Below, piece by piece: positions 34,906-43,959 of a DNA stretch of 64,000 bases. Origin of the DNA: an uncultured Myxococcales bacterium (GTDB lineage Bacteria; Myxococcota_A; UBA9042); the NCBI GenBank assembly GCA_903955385.1, contig CAJBNH010000002.1:1-64000 (forward strand), written 5' to 3'. The notes beneath the pieces were generated by a model. It saw nothing but the letters and a program-made list of their open reading frames with translations, searched no databases and had not been told where the DNA came from. Made by a program: the position numbers and the translations under genes. Within the stretch, counting starts at the first letter, position 1. Each line of letters starts with the position of its first letter.

Positions 34906-35871
34906 ATGTCCGCCTTGATCGTCTTCGGTGTGCTGGCTCTGGTGGTTCTCCTCATCATCGCCAAGACGGCGCTGGTCGTGCCGCAGCAATACGCGTTCGT
35001 CGTGGAGCGACTCGGCAAGTACTTCGGCACGCTGGAGGCCGGTTTCCACATCCTGCTGCCGTTTGTCGACGTCATTCGCTACCGCCACGAGCTGAAGGAG
35101 CGCGCGATCGACATCCCGGAGCAGACCTGCATCACCCGCGACAACGTGACGGTGGGCGTCGACGGTGTGCTTTACCTCAAGGTGATGAATCCGCAGCGCG
35201 CCTCGTATGGCGTGAACAACTACGGGTACGCCCTGATCCAGTTGGCCCAGACCACCCTGCGTTCGGAGATTGGCAAGATCGATCTGGACCGCACCTTCGA
35301 GGAGCGCACCCACATCAACGGCCAAGTCGTCGCCGAGCTGGACAAGGCGTCCGAGCCCTGGGGCGTGAAGGTCTTGCGCTATGAGATCAAGAACATCACG
35401 CCGCCCCACGACGTGCTGGCCGCAATGGAGAAGCAGATGCGGGCCGAGCGTGAGAAGCGTGCGGTGATCTTGACCTCCGAAGGCGAGCGCGACGCGGCCA
35501 TCAACAACGCTGAGGGCAAGAAGCAGCAGGTGATCAAGGCGTCCGAGGCTTCGCGGCAGCAGCAGATCAACGAGGCAGAGGGGCAGGCATCGGCGATCCT
35601 GGCCGTGGCCGAGGCAACCGCCGCTGGCTTGCGCAAGGTCGCAGAGACGGTGGGCTCGCAAGGCGGCATGGAGGCCATGCAGCTGCGTGTGGCCGAACAG
35701 TATCTCCAACGCTTCGGTGACTTGGCCAATCACGCCAAGACGACTCTGGTCATCCCCGCCAACGTCGCCGATGTCGCCTCGATGATCTCGATGGTAACAA
35801 GCTTTGTAAAGGCAGAAGGAACCGTTCCGGCGCCGCCCCGTTCTGAGACCCCGCGCGTGGGCCAAGCCTAG
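34906..35871 (+). CDS. SPFH/stomatin-family protein (QmcA-like)
   Basis: The 321-residue product has one N-terminal membrane helix (2-22), then an SPFH/band-7 domain (VVERLGKYFGTLEAGFHILLPFVD, TCITRDNVTVGVDGVLYLKV), a coiled-coil stretch rich in Glu, Ala and Gln (about 185-245) and a C-terminal tail. It is the standard length for QmcA/paraslipin. GGAGG precedes ATG 34906. It works with NfeD (upstream gene, same transcript). These proteins form ring-like membrane scaffolds that regulate proteases. Confidence 0.94.
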   Translation: MSALIVFGVLALVVLLIIAKTALVVPQQYAFVVERLGKYFGTLEAGFHILLPFVDVIRYRHELKERAIDIPEQTCITRDNVTVGVDGVLYLKVMNPQRASYGVNNYGYALIQLAQTTLRSEIGKIDLDRTFEERTHINGQVVAELDKASEPWGVKVLRYEIKNITPPHDVLAAMEKQMRAEREKRAVILTSEGERDAAINNAEGKKQQVIKASEASRQQQINEAEGQASAILAVAEATAAGLRKVAETVGSQGGMEAMQLRVAEQYLQRFGDLANHAKTTLVIPANVADVASMISMVTSFVKAEGTVPAPPRSETPRVGQA

Positions 35872-35936
35872 CGAATCTTCCGACAGATTGGCTCAAGGCG
35901 GGACGGTTGGCCCAAATTGACGTGACAATTCAGAAG

Positions 35937-35965
35937 TTCGCAATTCCGAGCGGCAACGGTATGAT
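35937..35965 (+). promoter_or_regulatory. Candidate sigma-70-type promoter of the giant 36040 gene
   Basis: TTCGCA (35937-35942) and TATGAT (35960-35965) are 17 bases apart; the -10 matches five of six consensus bases. It would give a leader of roughly 70 bases to ATG 36040. Confidence 0.38.
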
Positions 35966-36039
35966 TGCCGACTGCGCAGCATACGCGCACATCTGGTCGC
36001 GTGACGATGCGACCGTGTTTGATGAGCAAGGGGGCTTCC

Positions 36040-39000
36040 ATGTGTTGTCGGCTGTCCAACTCGCGCGTTTTGGCCGCGATGTCGTTGTTCGTTCTGGCTT
36101 CCACGCTCTCGGCGTGCGGCGACGATGTCGCTTTGGTTGGCCCGGAGCAGGCGGACCTCATCGCTGTAGACAGCGATGCAGCGACCGAAGTCTCGAACAC
36201 CGATCAGACCGATGGAACCGTTACACCGGATGGCACCGACCAGCCTGACGGCACCGTGTTGCCCGACGGCACCGACACCCCGGACGGCACCGACACGCCC
36301 GACGGCACTGTGCTGCCGGACGGCACCGACACGCCCGACGGTACCGTGGTGCCCGATGGCACCGACACGCCCGACGGCACCGATATGCCCGACGGCACCG
36401 ATACGCCCGACGGAACAGACGTCTCCCCCTGCGTCCCGCTGGACTGCGATGACGGCAACCCCTGCACGGAAGACAAGTGCAATCCGCTGGCGGGTTGCGA
36501 GTACACGGCCAAGGTCGGTTCGTGCGACGACGGCAACGCCTGCACCAAGGACGATGTCTGCCTGGACGGCCTCTGCGCGCCGGGCAGCGAAGTGGTCTGC
36601 ACCGACCAGAACGTATGCACCGACGAGAAGTGCGATGCGGCGGGCGGTTGCCAGTTCCCGAACAATCAGGCGACCTGCGAAGACGGCGACGCTTGCACGG
36701 CGAACGACACCTGCAAGGATGGCGCCTGCCAGGCCGGCGGCGCGCTGGACTGCGACGACAAGAACGTCTGCACCGCCGACTCCTGCGACAAGACTGCCGG
36801 CTGCGTCCACACCGCACAGAGCGGCCCCTGCGACGACGGCGACGGCTGCACCGAGAACGACACCTGCAAGGACGGCAAGTGCGGCAGCGGTGCCGCCCCG
36901 ACTTGTGACGACGGCAACCCCTGCACCGACGACACCTGCGGCAAGGACACCGGCTGCTCCAGCACCCCGAACGTGGCGCCGTGCACCGACGGCAACGCCT
37001 GCACCCTTGGGGACACCTGCAAGGACGGCAAGTGCCAGACTGGCGCCGACAGCGTCGTTTGCGACGACAAGAACCCCTGCACCGACGACGTCTGCGACAT
37101 CGCGACCGGCAACTGCGCGTTCAAGGCCAACGAGGCCGCGTGCGACGACGGCGACACCTGCACGTCCGGCGACATCTGCTTGAGCGGCGCCTGCACCGGC
37201 AAGCCCAGCTGCGTTTGCAAGGCCGACAGCGACTGCAACGACAGCGACCCCTGCACGTTCGACTCTTGCGCGTCCGGCAAGTGCGAGTTCGCCCCTCTGG
37301 ACCAGACGGCGTGCGACGATGGCGACGTCTGCACCAAGGACGACACGTGCGTGGCCGGCAAGTGCAAGGCCGGATCGGCCGTGTCCTGCGACGACCAGAA
37401 CGCCTGCACCGACGACAAGTGCGTGCCCGGTCTGGGCTGCGTCTCGACCAACAACACCGCCGCGTGCGATGACGCCGAGGCCTGCACCGCCAACGACACC
37501 TGCAAGGCCGGCAAGTGCGCGGGCACGCCTTCTTGCGAGTGCACCGCCGACAGCCAGTGCAATGACGGACTGGACTGCACCGACGACGCCTGCGTCGCTG
37601 GCAAGTGCGCCTTCAAGCCTGCCGGCGCCGGCATGGCGTGCAGCGACGGCAACGGCTGCACCGTGGGCGATGCATGTCAGGGCGGCATCTGTCTGCCCGG
37701 CAAGGCCAAGGTGTGCGACGACACCAATGCGTGCACCGACGACTATTGCGACGTCAAGACGGGCGACTGCGCCCATACCGACAACACAACCCCGTGCACC
37801 GACAGCAATACCTGCACCGTCAACGACGCGTGCAAGGCGGGCAAGTGCTTGGGCGGCGCGGCGGTCAAGTGTGACGACGGCAACGCCTGCACCACCGACT
37901 CGTGCGACCCGCTCAAGGGCTGCGTCAACACCGACAACAGCGACCCGTGTGAGGACGGCGACGCCTGCACGGCCAACGACAAGTGCGCGGCCGGCAAGTG
38001 CGCGACGGGCACCGCGGTGGTTTGCGACGACAAGAACCCCTGCACCGACGACTCGTGCGACAAGGTCAAGGGCTGCCAGAACATCGCGAACACGGCCACC
38101 TGTGACGACGGCAGCGCTTGCACCGTCGGCGAGAAGTGCATCGAGGGCGTTTGCTCCGGTGGCGCGGCCAAGGTCTGCGACGACTCCAACCCGTGCACCG
38201 CCGATTCCTGCGACCCGACCACGGGATGCAAGACCGCGCCGAACACCGCCGCCTGCGACGATGGCGATGCGTGCACCAACGGCGACATCTGCTCCGGTGG
38301 CTTCTGCACGGCCGGCGCGCCCGTGACGTGCGACGATGCCAATCCCTGCACCTCGGACACCTGTGACAAGGTCAAGGGCTGCGTCGCCGACGCGGTCCAG
38401 AACGGCACGACCTGCACCGACGCCAAGTGCGAAGGCTCGGTCTACACCAGCGTCGGCACCTGCCAGGACAGCATGTGCCTGCCGGGCACGACCAAGGACT
38501 GCACCGACGCCAACGCCTGCACCGACACGTCCTGCGACGTCGCCAAGGGCTGCTTGGTGGTGAACAACACGGCCAACTGCGACGACGGCTCAGTCTGCAC
38601 CAAGGATGACGTGTGCAAGGACGGTTCTTGTGCGCCCGGCGCCCAGATCGTTTGCGACGACGGCAACCTTTGCACGGTCGACAGCTGTGACCCCGTCAAG
38701 GGCTGCGGCGCGGTCAGCGCGACCGACGGCGCCTCTTGCATCGCCCCGTCCTGCGACCAGCTGATGCACCTGCCGGGTTCTGCCTGCACCTCCGGCGTCT
38801 GCACCAAGGTGGGCAACGCAGAGTCTTGCGACGACAGCGACCTGTGCACCGACGACAGCTGCAACCCGTACGGTGGCTGCTCGCACGCCTTCAACAGCGC
38901 TCCGTGTGATGACGGCGACGCTTGCACTACCAAGGACGCGTGCTTGGCCGGCAAGTGCGCCGGTGGCACGGCCGCGGTCTGCAACGACGGCAACGTCTGC

Positions 39001-41616
39001 ACCGACGACAGCTGCGACAAGGCCAAGGGCTGCCTGACTGCGCCGAACGCCGCCCTGTGCGACGACGGCTCACTCTGCACGAAGGGCGACAGCTGCGCCG
39101 ACAGCAAGTGCCAGCCTGGCGCGAAGGTCACCTGCGACGACAGCAACGTCTGCACCGACGACGTCTGCGATCCCACGAAGGGCTGCGTCTTCACCAACAA
39201 CACCATCGCGTGCAACGACGGCAACGAGTGCAACAGCAACGACCTCTGCGCGGCGGGCGTCTGCAAGGGCTCGGGCGGCATCGTGTGCGAGGACAATAAC
39301 CCGTGCACGGCCGACACCTGCACGTCCGAGTCGGGCTGCAAGTTCACTCCCGTCAAGGACGGCACGTCGTGCGGCACCAGCAAGTGCGTGACCGGCAACT
39401 GGCAGGGTCCCGCGACCTGCTCGGCGGGTACGTGCGGCGCTCCGCCGCCGGTGGAACTCTGCAACGACAACAACGTCTGCACGACCGACCTGTGCAACGC
39501 GCAGACCGGCTGCCTGAACCCGGCGAATACGTCCGCTTGCGACGACACCAACGCTTGCACCGAGAACGATGCCTGCGCCAGCGGCGTGTGCTCGGGCGAC
39601 AAGCTGGTCTGCAACGACGGAGACGTCTGCACCGACGACAAGTGCAGCCCGCTGACGGGTTGCTACGGCGTTGCCAATACGGTCAACTGCGACGACAAGA
39701 ACCCTTGTACGACGCAGGACGTCTGCAAGAGCAAGGTCTGCACGGGTGGTGCGGCGTACGTTTGTGATGACAAGAACGGCTGCACCAACGACTCGTGCGA
39801 CCCGGCCAAGGGCTGCGTCTACACGGCGAACACCGACGCGTGCGACGACGGCAATGCCTGCACGACCACCGACACCTGCGCCGCCACCAAGTGCGTGGGT
39901 GGTGTGGCGCCGGTGTGCGACGACAAGAACGTCTGCACCACCGACTCGTGTGACCCGGGCAAGGGCTGCGTCTTCACGAACAACACCGCGAACTGCGAGG
40001 ATGGCAGCAAGTGCACGCTGAATGACGCGTGCTCGGCCGGCAAGTGCGTGGGCGGCGCGGCTCCGGTGTGCGACGACAAGAACGTTTGCACGACGGATGC
40101 TTGCGACCCGCTCCTCGGCTGCACGACGAAGAACGTGGCGGACAACACGCCGTGTGCGGATGCCTCCTGCTCAGGCGTGAACTACACGGGCCAGAGCCTC
40201 TGCGCGACGGGCAAGTGCGTGGCGCCGGCGGTCAAGGTCTGCGACGACAAGCTGGAGTGCACGACCGACACCTGCGATGCCAAGACCGCTTGCGGCGCCG
40301 TCAATGTGGCCTGGGGCACCGACTGCAAGTCCGGACCGACCGGCTTCGTCAACCAGTTCTGCGCTGGCAGCATGTGCACCGGTCTGCAGGGAGTCGTCTC
40401 GGCAGTCCCCGGCGGCAACAACGGCAAGCTCTCCGACGTCGGTCGGCTTGGCACGGGTCCGATCAACGCGTCGGGTTGGAGCGGCCTCGCTTGGCAGAAC
40501 TTCAACACCAACGGCCTGATGTTTGAGATCAGCGCGGTGAATCTGGGGCTCGCGGCTCGTGGCACTGCCACCATCTGGGGGAACACGCAGGTCAACGCCT
40601 TCGCCGCCAACCTCGCGGTAGGTTCGGTGAATAACTACCAGTACTTCCACGACATGACCCGGACTGCGACCGCTGGATTCTGGACGTCGAACAACAACGC
40701 GAACCTCTACAACAACAACTATTCGTACGGCACGGCGGCGGTCGACCTGATTCCCGGCAGCGGGACCTACGTCTACGCTGGTTCCTACACCAACCAGAAC
40801 AACTACAACAGCTTGAGTCGCTTGACGTTTGCCAACAACAACTGGGGCAACCCGGTGACGATGCTCATCGCCGCCTCGCCCTTCAATTGCGGTTCGAGCG
40901 CCAACCAAGTCCGCATGAGGGTTGCAGACATCTATGCGGCGGACGGCACGAACGTCTTTGTTGCCGGAACTGCGTACGCCGGGGGTAGCGTCGCGACCAA
41001 CGCCACCGTCGCGTTCTGGGATGGCAACACGTCCACCAACTGCGCGAACATCGGCAACTTCAACGGGATCGCGTGGACCAACTCCGCTGTGCACAACGGC
41101 GACTTCTCGTCGCCGCTGAACATCGACAATATGGTTGGCGAGTTGCGGGCAGTTCATGGCACCGGCGCCAAGAACGTCATGACCGGCGGCGCGTTGGGTT
41201 CGCTCTTCAGCTTCGACGGCCTCACGTGGAAGCAGCAGAAGCCCGCGTACACCGGTATGCCGGTCGCGTGGAGCTCAGCCTTCGACGTCAAGTCGATCGC
41301 GATGGTGGACACGCAGGCTTGGGTTGGTGGCGAGTACTACTACCTGTCGGGCACCATGTGCCGCTCGTTCTTCCTGCTGCACGGCACACTGGTGGACGGC
41401 AACTGGGTGTGGGACAAGCTGTTGCTGACCAGCAGCAGCTACTCGACTTGCAGCGGCAACAACACGGAGTTCACCTCGATGGGCCGCATCTGGATCGACC
41501 CGCAGTCGGGCTCGCTCTATGTGGTCGGTGCTCAGGGCACGGACAACAACGGCAACGTGGTGTCGATCAACACGACGCAGTCCCGCCCGTTCGTCGGTCG
41601 CATCGCGTTCAAGTAA
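36040..41616 (+). CDS. Giant Cys-rich repeat lipoprotein (1858 residues) with propeller-like head
   Basis: The signal MCCRLSNSRVLAAMSLF ends in lipobox LSAC; AGGGGG five to six bases before ATG 36040 favours it over ATG 36022. Layout: 12 perfect-register hexapeptides (xPDGT-D/V, 36205-36420); about 45 Cys-rich half-repeats (36430-40380), with two local breaks (near 38400 and 39360) where the pattern loosens; and a C-terminal domain of about 410 residues rich in Asn, Gly, Ser and aromatics (WSGLAWQNFNTNGLMFEIS, SMGRIWIDPQSGSLYVVGAQG), probably a beta-propeller. The repeats resemble the slime-mould CTDC repeat (CDDGNxCTxDxC). I infer a long surface fibre with an adhesive tip. Codon use in the repeats is very uniform. 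Confidence 0.9.
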   Translation: MCCRLSNSRVLAAMSLFVLASTLSACGDDVALVGPEQADLIAVDSDAATEVSNTDQTDGTVTPDGTDQPDGTVLPDGTDTPDGTDTPDGTVLPDGTDTPDGTVVPDGTDTPDGTDMPDGTDTPDGTDVSPCVPLDCDDGNPCTEDKCNPLAGCEYTAKVGSCDDGNACTKDDVCLDGLCAPGSEVVCTDQNVCTDEKCDAAGGCQFPNNQATCEDGDACTANDTCKDGACQAGGALDCDDKNVCTADSCDKTAGCVHTAQSGPCDDGDGCTENDTCKDGKCGSGAAPTCDDGNPCTDDTCGKDTGCSSTPNVAPCTDGNACTLGDTCKDGKCQTGADSVVCDDKNPCTDDVCDIATGNCAFKANEAACDDGDTCTSGDICLSGACTGKPSCVCKADSDCNDSDPCTFDSCASGKCEFAPLDQTACDDGDVCTKDDTCVAGKCKAGSAVSCDDQNACTDDKCVPGLGCVSTNNTAACDDAEACTANDTCKAGKCAGTPSCECTADSQCNDGLDCTDDACVAGKCAFKPAGAGMACSDGNGCTVGDACQGGICLPGKAKVCDDTNACTDDYCDVKTGDCAHTDNTTPCTDSNTCTVNDACKAGKCLGGAAVKCDDGNACTTDSCDPLKGCVNTDNSDPCEDGDACTANDKCAAGKCATGTAVVCDDKNPCTDDSCDKVKGCQNIANTATCDDGSACTVGEKCIEGVCSGGAAKVCDDSNPCTADSCDPTTGCKTAPNTAACDDGDACTNGDICSGGFCTAGAPVTCDDANPCTSDTCDKVKGCVADAVQNGTTCTDAKCEGSVYTSVGTCQDSMCLPGTTKDCTDANACTDTSCDVAKGCLVVNNTANCDDGSVCTKDDVCKDGSCAPGAQIVCDDGNLCTVDSCDPVKGCGAVSATDGASCIAPSCDQLMHLPGSACTSGVCTKVGNAESCDDSDLCTDDSCNPYGGCSHAFNSAPCDDGDACTTKDACLAGKCAGGTAAVCNDGNVCTDDSCDKAKGCLTAPNAALCDDGSLCTKGDSCADSKCQPGAKVTCDDSNVCTDDVCDPTKGCVFTNNTIACNDGNECNSNDLCAAGVCKGSGGIVCEDNNPCTADTCTSESGCKFTPVKDGTSCGTSKCVTGNWQGPATCSAGTCGAPPPVELCNDNNVCTTDLCNAQTGCLNPANTSACDDTNACTENDACASGVCSGDKLVCNDGDVCTDDKCSPLTGCYGVANTVNCDDKNPCTTQDVCKSKVCTGGAAYVCDDKNGCTNDSCDPAKGCVYTANTDACDDGNACTTTDTCAATKCVGGVAPVCDDKNVCTTDSCDPGKGCVFTNNTANCEDGSKCTLNDACSAGKCVGGAAPVCDDKNVCTTDACDPLLGCTTKNVADNTPCADASCSGVNYTGQSLCATGKCVAPAVKVCDDKLECTTDTCDAKTACGAVNVAWGTDCKSGPTGFVNQFCAGSMCTGLQGVVSAVPGGNNGKLSDVGRLGTGPINASGWSGLAWQNFNTNGLMFEISAVNLGLAARGTATIWGNTQVNAFAANLAVGSVNNYQYFHDMTRTATAGFWTSNNNANLYNNNYSYGTAAVDLIPGSGTYVYAGSYTNQNNYNSLSRLTFANNNWGNPVTMLIAASPFNCGSSANQVRMRVADIYAADGTNVFVAGTAYAGGSVATNATVAFWDGNTSTNCANIGNFNGIAWTNSAVHNGDFSSPLNIDNMVGELRAVHGTGAKNVMTGGALGSLFSFDGLTWKQQKPAYTGMPVAWSSAFDVKSIAMVDTQAWVGGEYYYLSGTMCRSFFLLHGTLVDGNWVWDKLLLTSSSYSTCSGNNTEFTSMGRIWIDPQSGSLYVVGAQGTDNNGNVVSINTTQSRPFVGRIAFK
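36205..36420 (+). repeat. Twelve 18-bp tandem repeats encoding hexapeptides
   Basis: Exactly 216 bases, 12 in-frame units reading (Q/T/L/V/M)-(P/T)-D-G-T-(D/V). Most units are near-identical to cgacggcaccgacacgcc. Because the unit is a multiple of three, slippage would change linker length without frameshift. Confidence 0.95.
36430..40380 (+). repeat. About 45 Cys-rich half-units in tandem
   Basis: The full period is near 150 bases (two half-units of about 25 codons). Several neighbouring units, such as those around 39760-40120, are close to identical at the DNA level. Confidence 0.9.
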
Positions 41617-41703
41617 TCACTGGGCTTGCGCTGCGACCCCGGCTTCGGTCGGGGTCGCGGCGGGGCTCGGGTCCCCCGGGCAGGACGGGCAGCAACTCCC
41701 CCG

Positions 41704-42471
41704 TCAGTCCGCGGTCGGTCCCTCTGTCATCCCCCGCAACACGGCATCCTCGAACGCCCTTGCGTCGCCGCCAAAGGCCGCGAGCGCTTGTGGTCCCAGG
41801 TCGAGTCCGATGCGTCCGGAACGCATGACCCAAGCCCGGTCGGCAACGGCCAGCGTCGCCTCAGCCAGGTGGCTCGCCAGCAGGATGGCGGCACCTTGGT
41901 CGCGGGCGGCGAGGATCAACTTGCGCAGCGCAATCGCCGAACGCACGTCCAGACCCGAGTGCGGTTCGTCCAGCAGGATGACCCGCGCCTTGGAGAGAAA
42001 AGCAAGCACCAACGCGGCCTTGTGGGCCATGCCGCCCGACAGCGCCCGCACCGGCTTGTCCAGCGCGGTCGACAGGCCAAGGGCCACGGCCAGACGGGTC
42101 AGCTCGCCCTTCGCTTCGGCGGGATCCAGCTGACGGAAGGCGACCAGGGCTTCGACGTGCTCGCGCAGCGTCAGCAGCGGGGCGAGCGGCGGGTGCTGGG
42201 CGACGTAGACCAGGTGGGCCCGCGCTGCCTCCGGTTCCGTCCGAAGATCCAGTCCTTCCACTTGGATGGCAGCACGGTCGGCCAGCAGATCGCCCGCCAG
42301 CACCCGCATCAGCGTCGTCTTGCCTGCGCCGTTTTCGCCGAGCAACACGGTGACTTGACCGTGGCTGAGCTCGAGGTCGATGCCGCGCAGCACCTCTTGG
42401 GATCCATAGCGCTTTTCAATGCCGGTTGCGCGCAGGCCGGGGGCAGGCGTCGGCGAGGGGGGCGTCGTCAT
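41704..42471 (-). CDS. ABC transporter ATP-binding protein
   Basis: The 255-residue product has Walker A GENGAGKTT, signature ALSGGM, Walker B RVILLDEPHSGLD and the H-loop ASHLAE, the layout of ABC-2-type exporters such as CcmA-, NatA- or YadG-like ATPases. ATG 42471 has GGAGG six bases upstream. It follows the membrane gene on the same strand by 14 bases, so the two form one transporter. The substrate is unknown. The CcmA resemblance (short length, 'SGGM' signature) is worth noting given the many c-type cytochromes, but the partner is not a CcmB. Confidence 0.93.
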   Translation of the reverse strand: MTTPPSPTPAPGLRATGIEKRYGSQEVLRGIDLELSHGQVTVLLGENGAGKTTLMRVLAGDLLADRAAIQVEGLDLRTEPEAARAHLVYVAQHPPLAPLLTLREHVEALVAFRQLDPAEAKGELTRLAVALGLSTALDKPVRALSGGMAHKAALVLAFLSKARVILLDEPHSGLDVRSAIALRKLILAARDQGAAILLASHLAEATLAVADRAWVMRSGRIGLDLGPQALAAFGGDARAFEDAVLRGMTEGPTAD

Positions 42472-42485
42472 GGCGGTCCTCCGGT

Positions 42486-43793
42486 TCAGGCGGCGAGTGC
42501 CGTGGCCCATGCGAGGGCGGCACCATAGACGGCAAGAGCAAGTTGGGGCAGCGACTGGCGAATCGGGTGGTCCGGGCGGCCCCCCCACGCGACGATGCCG
42601 AGGCCGCCCAGCGCTCCCAAGATCGTCCCAAGGGTTGCCGCAAGCGGGGACCCCAAGGCCCCTAGCGCGAGAGCCGCGAGACCGGGTAGCGCAAGCCCCG
42701 CCGAGAGGCGAACGGTGGCGTGTCGCAGGGCCAGCGGGCGTGCCCCCAGCCACTGGGCGGTCAGCAGCCCCAAGCCCGACTCCACGGCGATGGCGCGCAG
42801 GGTCGCGTGCAGCAGGATGGCGGCGGCCAGAAGTCCAGTCGCGACGGGCGGAATCGACGTGCCAGGGACCAACGCGGCCAACACGACCAACAGCGCGGTC
42901 GTCGGCATGGCGCCGGGGTGGGTGCGGAATGAGTGCCGTGCGAGAAACTGCAGCTCTGGCGATGGGTTGCCCGGCGTTACCCACGCCGGAGCCTCGGGCA
43001 TTCGCTCGGACTGGGCAAAGGGCGTGGCGTGCGCAGCCTCGACGGCGAGCAAGGCGTCCTGAACCTCTGGCGCCACCGCCCGCCACTGATGTCGTGCGAC
43101 ACCCACGGCAATCAGCACCGCCACAGGCAGCGCCCAGGCACCCACTTGCAGAGACAGGAGGTCAGCACGCGCGCCCCACACTGCAGCCAGCAGCCCAGCC
43201 GGAACCAGCGCGGCAATCAGCGCAAACGCAGGCGCGTAGAGCAGTGGCGCAGACTCGGCGGGACCAAACGCGCCGCCGCCTCCCAGCGCCGTCCAAACAG
43301 GGTGTTGCCCGTGCGCGACGAATTTCAAGGCGCCCAGCAGACTTGCCGCTGCCAAACCTGCCGCAAGCACGACGGTGGTCGCCGACAGCAGGGCAGAGCG
43401 CCACAGGTCCGCCGACGCTTCGGGGTGCCACGGGACGCTTGCGGCGATGCCCACCGGCACACCGAGCGCCAGCACCGCCAGCACGGCCGCCAAGCCCAAG
43501 GCCTGCCGCACCATCTTTGCCGCCGACTCGCCCAAAAAGCGTCGCACAGAGGCGTTGCGCGGCGTCGTGACGGCATCGAGCAAGAGCACCGGGATGGGCA
43601 AGGCCGCGAGCGCCGAGAACTTCAGCGCCAGATCCGGGCGCATCGAGGCAGGTGTCGCGGCCAGCGCCGCGCCGAATCCCACGCCGGACGCGATCGCGAG
43701 CGCCAGCGCACCCACGGACGAAGCCGGGGCAAACGCGCGGACCAGTCGGGCCGGCGGGCGGGCAGCAGGCGGGATGTGGGCGGTCACGGTCAA
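42486..43793 (-). CDS. Polytopic membrane protein, probable ABC transporter permease
   Basis: The 435-residue product is highly hydrophobic, with about 10-12 predicted membrane helices built mainly of Ala, Leu, Val and Gly, and two longer hydrophilic stretches in the middle. No family signature is recognised; the call rests on the adjacent ATPase. Start: GGAGG (43799-43803) is five bases before TTG 43793 and eleven before GTG 43787; I favour TTG, with GTG as the alternative. It is divergent from the 43960 gene. Confidence 0.75.
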   Translation of the reverse strand: MTVTAHIPPAARPPARLVRAFAPASSVGALALAIASGVGFGAALAATPASMRPDLALKFSALAALPIPVLLLDAVTTPRNASVRRFLGESAAKMVRQALGLAAVLAVLALGVPVGIAASVPWHPEASADLWRSALLSATTVVLAAGLAAASLLGALKFVAHGQHPVWTALGGGGAFGPAESAPLLYAPAFALIAALVPAGLLAAVWGARADLLSLQVGAWALPVAVLIAVGVARHQWRAVAPEVQDALLAVEAAHATPFAQSERMPEAPAWVTPGNPSPELQFLARHSFRTHPGAMPTTALLVVLAALVPGTSIPPVATGLLAAAILLHATLRAIAVESGLGLLTAQWLGARPLALRHATVRLSAGLALPGLAALALGALGSPLAATLGTILGALGGLGIVAWGGRPDHPIRQSLPQLALAVYGAALAWATALAA

Positions 43794-43959
43794 GGGCACC
43801 TCCGACGGAGGCGAAGTGTGCACCAAAGCGTCGCAGTTGGGCAGCTTCGACCGCAGCGCTTGCCGCATGGGTGCAGAGCCGCGACACTGACGGGCTCGGC
43901 GTGAAGGTGTCGGTCGATCTGAGCTGCACCCTGAACCGCTGGTGTTCGAGAGGCCCGAA

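Noticed and set aside
36430-40380. CRISPR array or non-coding satellite
   Set aside because: Units of about 75 and 150 bases stay in one reading frame with conserved Cys, Asp and Gly codons, so they are protein repeats.
42486-43793. CcmB/CcmC identity for the ABC permease, given the many c-type cytochromes
   Set aside because: The permease is twice the usual CcmB length and has no CcmB or CcmC (WWD) motif; the ATPase alone does not prove it.
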